DNA of 64,000 nt from Cyrtodaria siliqua (GCA_037043455.1 JAWPHD010011196.1:22155-86154); one strand, 5' to 3'. Positions 20,914 through 31,907 are shown, counted from the stretch's first letter. A program made the numbers and translations. The notes: generated from the sequence alone by a model not told the origin.

Positions 20914-21997
20914 ATGGAAAGAAAAGCGAGTGAGCTTGTTAAATAATATGAGAATAAAGTTATCCGAAAAAGGATAGAAAAGGGAGCTAGCCGTGATTTA
21001 TACACGGAAGTATTTAAACCTGTAACTAGCGAAATAAAAAGTCAGTCAGAACAGCTAACCGAGCAGTAAGCCTCTCTTCCGAAAAAAAGTTAGCAATTAG
21101 CCACTCTTCCTGGAGCTATAGGCAAGGAGGTAAAAGAAAGAGAAGCGTATCAGGGAATACCTCAGTTATTTGCTGAAGAGCCTCGTAAAAAATTAGAGCA
21201 TGCCGAACCGGTAATTATGATTGACCCAGATGCTAAAATCGATAAAGTAGTGGTGGGTTTATATGATTTACCCTTGCCGTCAAAGGTGGTTAGGGATAAC
21301 TTAGATATTGGAGACATAACTGAACGTGTTAATGAATATATCCGTCAACTTGGCCGCGACAAGGCTTCTCTTACTAAGCAAATTCAAATTGAAAAGGATG
21401 CAACCATGAAAGGAAAATATATACAAAATAGAGGAAACAGGAGAAAAGACACAGAAGCCTTAAAACATTATAAAGGAAGAATTGATGCTTTGCTTCTGCA
21501 TAGTGAAGTTTTTTCAGGGAAAGGATTACAACAAAAAAAAATCCTACAAAGTCGACAAAAATGGCCACTATGGAATGTTACAAATTGATTTACCTAAGCT
21601 TGTTGGCCATCACAAACTTATTGCCAAACAAGGACAAGCAGCCGTGCTAGATCTAAAAGTAGATGATGATTTTGTGGACTTGATAACAAAGCGTTACAAT
21701 AATAAAAAAACGTATTCAAAGCTGTCTCAGAATGCTTTCAAGGAACTAACAGAATTATCTGGTTTACCAATTCATAAAGGTTCTTCAAAGTTCAAAAATA
21801 TTTTAGGAGATGTTGACTATTACAATAGTCCTGATGATTTGATTGATGATCTAGCGCTAGTATGTGGAAGTATCGAATCAGGAAATAATAGCCCACGGCT
21901 AATAAATAAAGGTATTAGCATAATTGATGAATTATTTAAAATAGGTAAAATATCATCCAAAGAACATGAGCAACTATTTTCTAAATATTTTAATTAA
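20914..21997 (+). pseudogene. Conserved Polinton protein of unknown function
   Basis: About 361 codons from the ATG at 20914 (MERKASELVK). Premature stops are at about 20944 and 21068, then a clean frame 21217-21588 (IDKVVVGLYDLPLP; VNEYIRQLGRDKASLTKQI). A frameshift near 21530 leads to the last third (GHYGMLQIDLPKLVG; FVDLITKRYNN; LALVCGSIESGNNSPRLINK). The C-terminal GSI.AGNNSP-like helix pair is typical of an uncharacterised protein found in many Polintons. No enzymatic motif is visible. Confidence 0.72.
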
Positions 21998-22021
21998 ATT
22001 ATTGTCTAACTATAATTATAC
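21998..22021 (+). promoter_or_regulatory. Start-site motif of the membrane-protein gene
   Basis: Short A/T spacer, TTATTGTCTAACTATAATTA then CATG, almost the same as the stretch before the genes at 20284 and 20914. Confidence 0.5.
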
Positions 22022-22455
22022 ATGAAAACCAAAGAAGAATTAATTGATCACTTAACGCGACTTGTAGCTGCATACAGGCGCTGTTATAAATTGTGCGGTA
22101 TTATAAACACAACATTACATATTGCCAGTGGGATAATTGGTTGTACTGCCGTATTAGCATTGGTTCCGGCAATTCCTGTTTTCGTGGCTGTAGTTGGCGC
22201 AGTTCCTCCAGTAGTTGCTGTTTAGCAAGCAAAACAAAAATAGCAGAAAGAAATACTTTGTTAAAAACACATCATAGAAGATTTAAACAACTTCTTTTAT
22301 ATGTCCAAACAACTACAGGACTAGAAAATGATGAAGAGGTAACTAGGATTACCTTTAATAAAATATTAGAGATTCAAAAGAATGACAACTCTACAGAACA
22401 TCTGGAAATGTATATGACAAAATGTAAGTTAAACGGCCATGACATCCAGTCGTAA
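22022..22455 (+). pseudogene. Polinton membrane protein, unknown function
   Basis: First frame 22022-22225: a charged N-terminus (KTKEELIDHLTRLVAAYRR) and a double hydrophobic segment (IASGIIGCTAVLALVPAIPV, then FVAVVGAVPPVVAV). A frameshift at about 22226 leads to a second frame with KHHRRFKQLLLYVQ-type helix and EHLEMYMTKCKLNGHD near the end. A hydrophobic hairpin with cytosolic helices is typical of a small Polinton protein seen near this position. Role unknown. Confidence 0.65.
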
Positions 22456-22467
22456 TTCTTTTTCAAC

Positions 22468-22929
22468 TTAGTTATACAGTCTCTGCAAGCGACTGTTCAA
22501 CTTGTTTCCATATCCTATCGTACTTTTCTCTAGTAGATTTTGTTTTAATCGGTTATGTTTCTTTTTTATCTTTAATATGTTAAATATTTTCTGAAAAATG
22601 TATGCAAATTTGATTGATCTTTTTCGACCTTCTAGCGTGTCCAAAATCTTTACAATTTTGTAAAACAAATGTTCAAATCTTTGTCTCTTTTTAGAAGACA
22701 AATCAATGCTACCAAGTACTTATCCAAATGATACTTTCTGTGGTAAATAGTTTTCTTTCGGTTGTAGTTACAATTAATACATGCATTAGAGCGTTTGTAA
22801 CACAGCTTGGTTTAGACACAATATTCACAAAGCTTCTTTTGATCAGTCATGTAAAATAAGATGCAATCTAAACATACTCCAGTGGAATCAATAATACCCA
22901 AAACTCTTTCACAATATTTGCAATTCATT
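22468..22929 (-). pseudogene. Cys-rich (zinc-ribbon-like) Polinton protein
   Basis: Minus-strand gene inside the plus-strand arm. From the ATG at 22929 it begins MNCKYCERVLG, then VCLDC, LCEYC and, after a TAA, CINCNYNRKK: four CxxC pairs that could bind two zinc ions. A frame change leads to a very basic helical C-terminus (22468-22701, SSKKRQRFEHLFYK). Likely nucleic-acid binding or regulatory; specific function unknown. Confidence 0.6.
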
Positions 22930-22955
22930 ATATTATAATATAGCATTATATTTTT

Positions 22956-22996
22956 AAATATAGGCTTAAAGAAATATTATCTTATGTAATATTTTA
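22956..22996 (+). promoter_or_regulatory. 43-bp upstream block, copy 1
   Basis: AAATATAGGCTTAAAGAAAT followed by ATTATCTTATGTAATATTTT, ending at the ATG at 22997. Nearly the same block lies before the polymerase gene (24372-24412). Two copies at matching distances from ATGs argue for a promoter or early-gene control element. Confidence 0.65.
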
Positions 22997-23299
22997 ATGG
23001 AACAAGTAGAACAGGAAATCAAAACATTTCGAATAGTTGATTTTGAAGATATGAATAAACTTGACAAAGAGTTAATAGCTTTTACAAACTTTCAAGATCT
23101 GATTGAAAGAATTATAACCATGGCACAACAACTAAAATTAGAATGGAAAATAAAAAAACTAGTAATAAACAGGTTGCATGCTTTTAGTAAAAAGCAAATT
23201 TCATCAGCAACTTCCAGTTTTGTAACTGAGGATTCTTTTATTGCTTACTACAGCATTTTGTTAGAGAAAGGAATTAATATTATTGTTTATGCTAGTTAA
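22997..23299 (+). CDS. Polinton protein of 100 aa, unknown function
   Basis: Intact frame, helical and charged (IKTFRIVDFEDMNKLDKELI; AQQLKLEWKIKKLVINRLHA), with no Cys and no membrane segment. Shares its upstream block with the polymerase gene, so the two may be co-expressed early. Not recognised. Confidence 0.6.
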   Translation: MEQVEQEIKTFRIVDFEDMNKLDKELIAFTNFQDLIERIITMAQQLKLEWKIKKLVINRLHAFSKKQISSATSSFVTEDSFIAYYSILLEKGINIIVYAS

Positions 23300-23335
23300 A
23301 TAAAAATAATGTAATCTAAAGTATATTGGAAGTTA

Positions 23336-24360
23336 TGCAGAAGAAGAAAGAATACACTTTGATGAGGAAAACAATTATGAAAAAGTAGCTGTCTATGAAC
23401 AGACTCTTTCAACTGAAGCAAACAAGGAAATCAAAGAGTTTGAAGAAAGTCATATGAAATAATTGGAAGAAGATATCGCAGCTTTTAAAAAAGATTGGGC
23501 GATAAAGGCCCATCATGAAGCCAATACTGCTATAAAGCTTCTTACAGACCTGGTGATAAAAAAATTAGTATTTTTAGTGAAACACGAGCAGATGCAGTAG
23601 CCAAGGATGTTGAGTATTTTAAAGATGAATTAATCAGCAAACTGAAAAAAACTCATATAATTAATACTGATATCGGATGCTATGAAGACTTTGAAATGTT
23701 TATTAAAAGCATGAAAGAGATGATTAATGAAAAGCTTCTTGATAAAAACGACTTTATAAACTATTGTGAGCATGTGAAAAAAATAAGATTGCTTATAGCT
23801 GAAGGTGACCTTGAAACCGATGATTTCGAGAGATACTGCAAATATCATGTAAAAATCAACCAGATGGTAGATGACAAGACTCTTTATTTACACTGTCCTG
23901 TTTTAATGGGTTGACAGTAGGGTAAGTGTGAGGTTTGGTGCACCCTATAACCGGTTTAAACCCCCAGTGGCCTACTTTGCCACTGATCGTTCCATGGCGG
24001 TAGCCCTATTGTCAACCCTTTTGTGTTTGTGATGTCGTTTGCATTTATTATTACTTTTGCCTTTTCGTTTGTCTGTTTGCGTGTTTGTTTTTGTGTTTTG
24101 TGGTTGACTGTCGTCCTTGAATGCTGCTTTCCCTGTCCGATATTTTTATCCTTCTTGAAAAAGAATGCTTTTGGAAATACTTGGACATTCTTCTAGATGG
24201 AGAAATAGATGTTCTTTTAAACGAAAAAATAGATATTCTTGAAGTATCAGAATATGATGGCGCTGATACCGATGATGATACCATTTTGGTAGAACAAATA
24301 GATACACTTGCAGTATCAACAGATGATGACATTTTGGTTGAAAAAATAGATGAAAAATAA
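23336..24360 (+). pseudogene. Acidic coiled-coil Polinton gene split by a repeat insertion
   Basis: Glu/Lys-rich helical product. Visible pieces: EERIHFDEENNYEKVAVYEQ, a stop at about 23461, a piece with AFKKDWAIKAHHEA, a frame change near 23600, SMKEMINEKLLDKNDFINYC (23696 on), then the retroelement-tail insertion, then ILLDGEIDVLLNEKIDIL and repeated (T)DDDTILVE(Q/K)ID units to the TAA at 24358. The ending repeats SEYDGADTDDD/TILVEQIDTL. Function unknown; the Asp-rich repeats could bind cations or basic proteins. Confidence 0.6.
23884..24140 (+). mobile_element. Retroelement 3' tail inserted in the Polinton
   Basis: Matches 44935-45190: TTTATTTACACTGTCC, GGTTTAAACCCCCAG, TATTGTCAACCCTTTTGTGT, TGACTGTCGTCCTTGAATGC and the end TTTCCCTGTCCGATTTTT-like. 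It interrupts the acidic coiled-coil gene, so it came after the Polinton. Boundaries are good to about 10 bp; no clear target duplication. Confidence 0.8.
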
Positions 24361-24371
24361 TTAAATAAATT

Positions 24372-24412
24372 AAATATAGGCTTAAAGAAATAATCTCATG
24401 TAATATTATATA
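24372..24412 (+). promoter_or_regulatory. 43-bp upstream block, copy 2 (polymerase gene)
   Basis: AAATATAGGCTTAAAGAAAT then AATCTCATGTAATATTATATA, ending directly before the ATG at 24413. Differs from copy 1 at only a few positions. Confidence 0.65.
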
Positions 24413-26886
24413 ATGAGTATCCGAGAAATTGAAACATCCCCAAAACAATATAGCAAGGTTTATAAAGTAGATGTTGTAAGTAATGATCCACTTGCCCAGC
24501 TACAAAAAACACAGCCGGCAGTTTTAAAATTTCTTAAAAAATAACTAGCACAGGCGGGTGGCTTTAAATTAAGTGATGATGTAGAGCATACTTTTAAAAA
24601 AACATCGATGGGAGACACAGAAACAGACCCTTCTACCACATACAAAACAGCTTACTTTAATTCTAAAGCGGCAACAATATTAACCGAAAATAATATTATC
24701 GAGGGGCTGGACAAAGCACGTGAAGAAATTATAACTAGAGTTGGAAATTGGATTCAGATGGGAAGTGGTTGGCAAATTGAGGTACTAGATGCACACTACA
24801 TAAATCGAGTAAAGTATAAGCCTTTACGTGGTAGCTCTTATTTGAATTTACCAAAAGAACTTGCTTATCCTAAAAAACGTTTAATAAATAGAAAAAAATA
24901 GAAAAGATAACGAGTGTTTTAGACGGTGCCATTTAGCTTGTAAATTTCCTGCCAAAACAAATCCTCAAAGAATAGCAAAGTACAAAAATCATATTGGTGA
25001 TCTTGATAACTAGGGAATAACATTTCCTGTTACAATACAGCAAATCAAAAAAATAGAAAAACAAAACAACATTTGTTTTAACCTATTTGGATATGAAAAT
25101 AATCAAGTATACCCTTTGTATGTATCAAAAAATAAAGCAGCGGAAACATGTGATATGCTTATGATCACAGAAAAAGAAAAAAAATCATTATGTTTGGATA
25201 AAATGTTTTAACAGTTTGATGTATAATCAAACAGCACATAAAGAAAAAAATGGGTTTGCAGAAGATGCATGCAGTGATAAAAAATCATAAGCCTGTTTGT
25301 CTTTCACTTAACGGAAAACAAGCAGTAGAGATGCCAAACAAAGATGAAAAGGTTTATTTTAAAAACTACGACAGGCAGCTAATGGTTCCGTTTGTTATAT
25401 ATGCTGATTTAGAAGCAGTAACCGAAAGTATTTCTTCAGCCTCAAACAATCCTAAAAAATCATATACGGAAGCATATCAAAAGCATACTGATTGTAGTTA
25501 TGGGTATAAGGTTGTTTGTTGTTATGATGATCAATATTCAAAACCAGTTGCAACGTAGTGAGGACCAAATGCTGTTTACAAGTTTTTAGCAAAAATTATA
25601 GAAGAAGAAAAGTGGTGCAAGAAAACTATGAATACACATTTTAAGAAAGATTCGGTGATGTCGTCGGAAGAAGAAGCTAGATTCCAAAAATCTAAATCAT
25701 GCCATATTTGCGGTAATGGTTTGTAACAACTCTCAAAAAAGGTGACGTGGGTCATACAGTGACATACGAAAGCTCCATCAGAAAAGTCAGGGACCATTGT
25801 CATATAACTGCAAAGTATAGAGGAAGCGCTCACGATATATGTAATATTAATTTCAGGCTGGCTAAAAAGATACCTGTTGTGTTTCATAACTTGAGAGGAT
25901 ATGATTCTCACTTTATAATGCAACACATCGGAAAATTTTAAACGAAACATAAATGTTATACCAAATAACATGGAAAAGTACATGGCTTTTATGTTAGGAC
26001 AAAGTTTGGAGTTTATTGACAGTTTTCAGTTTATGTCTCAATCATTAGAAAATTTAGTAAAAAACATCCCCTCGTTTCAATACACCTCGCAATAATACTT
26101 TGATTACAAGCTTAAATTAATAAAAAGAAAAGGTGTTTATCCTTATGATTAAATGAACAGTTTTAAACGTTTTAAAGAAACTAAATTACCTGGCAATAAA
26201 GACTTTAATACAGCTAAGAGAACAGCTGGTAAAAATGCTTTTGAAAAGGATTTCTTCAAACTGATGAACAATTCAGTTTTTTGTAAAACTATGGAAAATT
26301 TGAGAAAAAGAATTAATGTTAAATTAACTCACGACGAGGAGGTCCTTATGCAGCAAGACCCTCATTTATTTCTGGAAAAATGTTTAATGAAAATTTATTT
26401 GCCATAAACAAAATAAAAGAACGATTAGTTTTAAATCGCCCTATTTATGTTGGTATGTGTATTTTAGACTTGTCAAACTATTTGATGTATGATTTCCTTA
26501 CAACTATATCAAAAACAAATATGATAAAAAGCTAAGTTATTATTTACTGATACCGATTCCTTGTGCTATGAAATAAAGACAAAAGATGTGTATGCAGACT
26601 TATACAAGGATAAAAAACTTTTTGATAAATGCGATTATGATCCAAAATGTAAGTTTCATTTTAATGATAATAAAAAGGTTATTGGCAAGATGAAAGATGA
26701 AACGTGTGGAATACCCATTGCTGAATTTGTCGGACTACGAAGTAAACTATATTCGTATATGTTAGATAATGAGGTTAGTGCAATAAAATGCAAGGGTGTT
26801 AAATAGTGTGTTGTTAAAGAAAATATAACGCATGATAATTACAAAGATATTTTGTTTACAGCAACAGAAAGTCACCATGAGATGAG
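24413..26886 (+). pseudogene. Polinton protein-primed DNA polymerase B
   Basis: Would replicate the element from its protein-capped ends. N-terminal part: MSIREIETSPKQYSK, WIQMGSGWQIEVLDAHYIN. Then KDNECFRRCHLACK (near 24910), MPNKDEKVYFKNYDRQL, FVIYADLEAVTES (exonuclease Asp/Glu), CHICG, DHCHITAKYRGSAH, FHNLRGYDSHFIMQHI and [14 protein letters not shown]. The palm motif is TDTDSLCYEI near 26545-26575. At least eight breaks: stops near 24542, 24898, 25012, 25210, 25557, 25724 and 26150, and frame changes near 25730, 25945, 26395 and 26530. The C-terminus ends at the terminal repeat near 26886, so roughly the last 50 residues are missing. Confidence 0.93.
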
Positions 26887-26962
26887 AAACATTTTATTAG
26901 TTACTTGGTGTTTGAATCCCGCTCTGGGACAGTGTGCCAGAACCCCGCTTGTCTATACTTCT
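26887..26962. repeat. Polinton right terminal inverted repeat
   Basis: Reverse complement of the left repeat. It ends GTCTATACTTCT, giving a CT terminus followed by CATAAT (26963-26968). It begins immediately after the polymerase fragment, which suggests a deletion at this junction. Confidence 0.88.
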
Positions 26963-26981
26963 CATAATCGACACATATTAA

Positions 26982-27217
26982 AAACAGTATGATAATGGAC
27001 CTTTGGAATCGGCCGAGCACGACACATACGATATATTGCAGTCTCGGTTTGATTGAGACTATTCATGGGCGGTAGAAATATACTAGCTACCGATCACGCC
27101 CTCTAGCCCCGGGTTGAGCAGAACTCAATATTCATAAAAATCAGCAGTATAGAATTTTAACCATCCCGAAGATGGCAAGCATATGCGATGGATATAGCAA
27201 TATTTGTATTTTTACCT
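26982..27217. mobile_element. ~235-bp insertion in copy A
   Basis: Absent from copy B, where the flanks join (CGACAAATATTAACCTCAC at 35157-35175). It contains GTCTCGGTTTGATTGAGACT, ATTCATGGGCGGTAGAAATA and GCCCCGGGTTGAGCAGAAC. The last resembles a pol III B box, so a SINE is possible. No clear target duplication. Confidence 0.5.
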
Positions 27218-30060
27218 GACAAAACTTGAGATGCTGCATGAGCAAAATGAGTATCATATGCAGCAACCACGGAGTTGCTCCTATGTCATTTTATCCGAAA
27301 ATGTACAATTGAGTGGGACGTGGTTTTTCATAGCGTGTGTTTGATAATTAGTTATTTAAGGACTATAATTTACTTTACAAATCTTTAAATGTTATGATAT
27401 AAACTTGTATCGTGTAAAAACAAAATACAATATAATGGTAGAATGATATATTCACTCACAATACATTTGCTTGTCATTTTTAATTTCTATGAAAACGTAC
27501 AATGAAACAAGACTACGTTATATATACAAACATGGAATAAAATGCAACTATTCACATCACGTGATGTTGACTTACTGGCTAGACTCAATCAAGCGTATTG
27601 TATACCCATCGATAATTTAAGAATTATCGGTTTATATATGCGATTATCGATTATATATAATATCGATTTATATATGCGTTTACCTAGTGTTGTATATTTA
27701 TATAAGCATACATGTTAATGCACATTCCAAATTATGTAATATTAGGGCTTATTAAAACAGTCGTTTTGAACAAAACAAAACAAATGTGTTATATATATTC
27801 AAGAACACGTCAATTCTAAATTGGCTAATTTTATGACAGTTTGTCTTTGACATCAAACAAATGCAGATGTAAACGAAATTGGAAACGTACTTATAGTGTC
27901 ATCTGAATTGGATGAGGATAAGAGTCTCAGTTAATTTCTCAGAAAATCTGTTGAATGTATTCTATCATTAATTTAAATATGTGCTAAATATTTTCACATC
28001 GGAAAAGTATGCTAATTGTATTATTGGCATGACTGATTGCTGACATAATGTGGAGCTTTCCAGTAGGAGGTCTTACCTTAATTCCATTAAGCGATGTAAA
28101 AGCTTATATTAGCAGGATCTTATAACGAATATGTTGTCAAAACATTTTTTACTGGAAAAAAATGAGATAACCTGTTTAAAATTACATATTAAATGTTTTA
28201 ATTAATGTTTTAATGTGTTAATATTTAAATGTCAACCCTTTTTGTGTTTGCGACGTCATATGCATTAATTCCTTATTAACATTGCCATTCATGGTTGTCT
28301 TTTTGCGTGTTTTGGGGTTTACTGTGTTCTGTTAAATCTGCATTTCCTGTTCGACTTTTATACTTATTTTCAGTTTTACAATATTTCAACTATCTATGCT
28401 GAAATAAGGTTTTATTTCTTACTAGAGCCAACCCCGTTTTCGCTTCTTAGAGAAGTGGTCGGATGAAGTATTTACTTATGGAGAGAACTGTAAATAATGT
28501 TGTAATAACTTGTAGTTCAATCCATTTGCATATGTTTCTATGAATATTGTGATGTTGAATTGATGCATTGTAACATATCTGCAATAATATATTATTAAAT
28601 TAAGTATTTACTCGGACCACATAATGGCCAATTAGGAAAAGAAATGAACGAAATAATCGAAGGATGTTTTAAGAACATTGATTCTCCTGTTCAGCGAGTG
28701 TTAAACATTTATCAATATTTATATAAACAAGATGACAACTTAATTAACATAAAATATGTATTTGAATGCTATTAGATTTCCATTGTGTTTATTGTTCATT
28801 GTAATACTGACGGGAAGGGTCTTTATTCATGTTGAAGAACTTGTAGCCCAAGACTTTTGTTGTATATAAAAGAAATAAAGTAAAGAATCATATTATTTGA
28901 ATAACTATTTGAAACTACTTGAATCAAATCATTACTATTAAATTATACGATACAAGTATTTCAATGACAAAATACTCGATGTATCTTTAGTCAAACGGCA
29001 GAAATGTCATCATCTGTGTTGACTTGTGTCTTGACATCAGAGGTTATGATACCTATTAATGTAAGATTCCATTATCACATAACTCCAAAAATGCCATGTT
29101 AGAAGAAAAACATTTATTGTAACTACCTTATAGATTCCTATACATAACGTTGTCGGTTAATGATGTAGTATGCTTATATAATGACGTCGTATGTTCACCC
29201 CACCGTGTCTGTTTTACCACCTCGTAGGACATTTTATCATTTTTAAAAATATTTCGGTCTTTTTTTCGAACTAAAGGATCGTTCACTTTATTTTTTTATT
29301 TTAGTCGTTCTGTTGCTTGCTTGTTCTGTTTGTTTTCCTTGTTGTTGTTTATTTCTCATTTCAAATTAGTTTCGCACTATTTTCAGGTTCAGAGTACAAT
29401 ACTTTTCGTATAAATTAACTCTCCAAACTCCCCACCCCCACCTACACCACCACCACTCCATTCCGACATTCTGAAAATGTCTTAATACGTTCCGAAGACA
29501 GTTTTCATAGAATGCTACAACATTCAGAATTGAAATGGCTTCATTTTCATCATTATGCTTCGCTGATAATCTAAGTCTTACCTTACTTTTCACCTCATTA
29601 CCTCCAGAGTATAATGTCGATACTTGTATCTTCTATATTTTATACATTCTGACTGGTTTGCTTAATTGTCAATTGTCAAATCGTGCGAACTAGGTTTATC
29701 CTTAAACATCAAGATAATTAATGACGTTCAATCAAGAAACTAACCTATGGGATTAACGAACATGATTGGAAATTAATGCAAACATTCATCTATTTGTCTA
29801 AGACAACATGAAGCAGCAACGATGCCTCAAGACCCTAAGCTGTACAAAAAACTAGATGTTTATTTTTTATTTCAATCTAAATTAAAAAACGTCAATCAGA
29901 TAGATTGTTGATAATTCAAATATGTGGTCATTAAGATAATGCATATTGTTGATCCAAAATTTGATCGTTTTGTCAACTTTTTTAAATCGACAATATGAAA
30001 TGTTGTGCAATCACTACAATATTAGAAACGTTAAATATTACAATATACGTGTAAAGAAAC
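27218..30060 (+). other. Copy A right part, non-coding
   Basis: Aligns to 35179-37890 of copy B without a gene. Short retroelement-tail remnants lie at 28228-28372 (GTCAACCCTTTTTGTGTTTG; copy B keeps only the first 30 bp at 36149). Polypurine/C-rich blocks at 29430-29460 occur in both copies. Confidence 0.6.
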
Positions 30061-30069
30061 GGCATACGT

Positions 30070-30100
30070 AGATAATTTCATAACATTTCACGCACACACG

Positions 30101-30131
<31 letters not shown>

Positions 30132-30170
30132 GTACACACATACACATATACATACATATGTATAGGCCAT
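30070..30170. repeat. CA microsatellite (copy A)
   Basis: (CA)n with CGCA interruptions; the partner at 37915-37990 in copy B has more CGCA units. The flanking 'CGTTTGCATACCTAGAGTTT' is common to both copies. Confidence 0.9.
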
Positions 30171-30599
30171 CGTTTGCATACCTAGAGTTTTATATACATT
30201 AGACCATCGCTTATATACCTAATATTTTATACATATTATACCGTCGCTTACATATATTCTTAGACAATTGTATACACATTAGGTCGTCGCTTACATACCT
30301 AGAGTATAATAATCGTTCATGAATATCCGGTGAAGATCTGGAATTCTAACACGAGGTATAATTGTTTTTATCGGAACCGAGGTTAGAGCCGGGGTTCCGA
30401 TTAAATCTGTTACACCAAAGGTTGGAATTTCCCTATTTGAACCGGATACCCATGATTTATTCTTATTCTTGCATATTATTTACATGCTGAGCATCGATCG
30501 CGACATTGTAGATAGTTCTATACACTTTAGGTTGCCCCTTACATACATAGAAAGAGTATGAATAGAGAAATTGTGAAATCGATGATAGATTCAACAGAT

Positions 30600-31430
30600 T
30601 TGCTAAGAAAGGAAATCAGACTCGTATCCTTATGGATTTGAGATGACACTATAAGAACATTTATTACATGCCTATATGCCTTTCCGATTTATTTTACATC
30701 TCCATTTGTTTTAAGTTAGACAAACCATCATCATTAGTTTACACATCCATCACACTTAACTCAATTATTTCAATTATTGCTGTTGGAAAGCCAGACATAT
30801 TATAGAAAACATTGGTCTATTACGACAGACGGTGATATAGGAAAATGTCGGGTGATATGTCAGGAAATGATTAATTCCATTTGTCCAGATCATGAGTCGG
30901 CCAGTTATGTGCATCGTTCTTATATTTCATCACGTATACGGTGAAAAACAATTTTAGGAAATGCAATATTAGATAATTCAAATTGGGAAAATCTGATTTA
31001 TAAGGCCATTTAGGGAGATAGTGGCATAGAACAATCATACATAAATTAACGCAATAACAATTTGTATGACACTTCACATAACTGGGGAAATGTGATAGAG
31101 AAAATCGGATCGAGATGAACACGTTAGAAATCAATGTTTAAATGCTGATTCGGATTTTTCAACAACATAGCATTGCAACAGTTGCATAATCGGCACATAT
31201 TAACCTGACTACTTCCAATGCTGCATGACCACTGAGTTGCTCCTATGTCATATTTTTCGTAAATGTACAATTGAGTGTAATGTGATTGTTCATCTCACAC
31301 TAAAGCGTGTATTCGTAAATAAGGACCATGTTTTACGTTAACTATATTTTTAGGTTATATCAACAAATCTTATATAACCTGGCATCGTGTAAAAAATTAT
31401 GATGTATGCAAGGACAAAGTATTAGTTTTT
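30600..31430 (+). repeat. Duplication copy D, partial
   Basis: Matches the block 6390-6640 plus 12700-27400 of copy A and 34600-35370 of copy B: GACACTATAAGAACATTT, CCATTTGTCCAGATCATGAG, GGGAGATAGTGGCA, AATGCTGATTCGGAT, CCACTGAGTTGCTCCTATGT. It contains neither LINE nor Polinton. It sits directly between copies A and B, so the unit was probably arranged in tandem. Confidence 0.75.
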
Positions 31431-31439
31431 TATATTCGC

Positions 31440-31736
31440 TTATTTGTATCTGTTTTATTACCGTGGATATGTAGGTACAACGGTAATGACAAAAACAAAA
31501 AACAACAACAGCAATTGGTATATGCATCACAAGTGTAAATGCAATTACTCTAAAAGCATATTTACACAGCTTTCATGATGCAGCATTTCAAAGAATTCAT
31601 TTGACGTGACATATTTTCATGTTAGTTTTATAAATTCATACTGATAAATACAAAAACATTAATATGAAACATATTCAGGACAAGTACAAATATGTTTCAG
31701 TCCATCATTTATTTCCATCAGCCTAAAACCACCCCG
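31440..31736. other. AT-rich spacer, nothing recognised
   Basis: No coding frame or repeat match noticed within the window. Confidence 0.4.
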
Positions 31737-31907
31737 TATGAACTCCGCCAATAAGTAAAAGACGTCTCCACGAAAACCGAATATATAACTCTATAGCATT
31801 GTTGAGACACCGTGACATTGATAATCTGTCACAGTGTCTCAACGATGCAATATAATTATATAGTCGGTTTTCGTGGAGACGCCTTTTACGTCTTGACCAA
31901 GTTCATA
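31737..31907. repeat. 171-bp near-perfect inverted repeat (MITE-like hairpin)
   Basis: Arms of about 80 bp around a centre near 31821: TAAAAGACGTCTCCACGAAA pairs with the reverse complement of TTTCGTGGAGACGCCTTTTA, and TTGTTGAGACACCGTGACA with TGTCACAGTGTCTCAACGA. The sequence after it (TTCATAAGGCGTGAAAACGC / TTCATACGGGACGAAAACGC) repeats part of the arm. Likely a fold-back MITE; no target duplication identified. Confidence 0.75.

Larger units (their letters stand above)
12930..26962. mobile_element. Degenerate Polinton/Maverick (adintovirus-like), ~14.0 kb
   Basis: Carries the hallmark set: retroviral-type integrase, protein-primed DNA polymerase B, adenain-like protease, packaging ATPase, and major and minor capsid proteins, arranged in two outward-reading arms that meet near 20.26 kb. 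Ends begin AG and finish CT. Terminal inverted repeats are about 76-91 bp. The flanking 6-mers TATAGT (12924-12929) and CATAAT (26963-26968) match at 4 of 6, and the continuous sequence GTCGCATAATCGAC is found at 35158 in copy B. Nearly all larger genes have frameshifts or stops and a later repeat has inserted into it, so it is a fossil, not a live element. Confidence 0.95.
4362..30497 (+). repeat. Segmental duplication copy A (with nested insertions)
   Basis: Collinear with copy B (31968-38437). Shared landmarks in order: GT-rich 'GGACCCAGCAATG' minisatellite, a retroelement-tail-like block, the 42-bp satellite, the block beginning 'GACAACC.TAGATTAATTC' (6225; 34433), the block with 'GGGAGATACTGG' (12732; 34964), 'CATGAGCAAAATGAGT' (27237; 35191), the AATGGCCAA block (28623; 36257), the 'TGTCTGTTTTACCACC' block (29206; 37094), the CA microsatellite (30090; 37920) and the 'GAACCGGATACCCATGATT' end. 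Identity by eye is mostly 80-90%. Copy A is expanded by a retroelement tail, a LINE, a Polinton and a ~235-bp insert; without these it would be similar in size to copy B. Confidence 0.85.
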
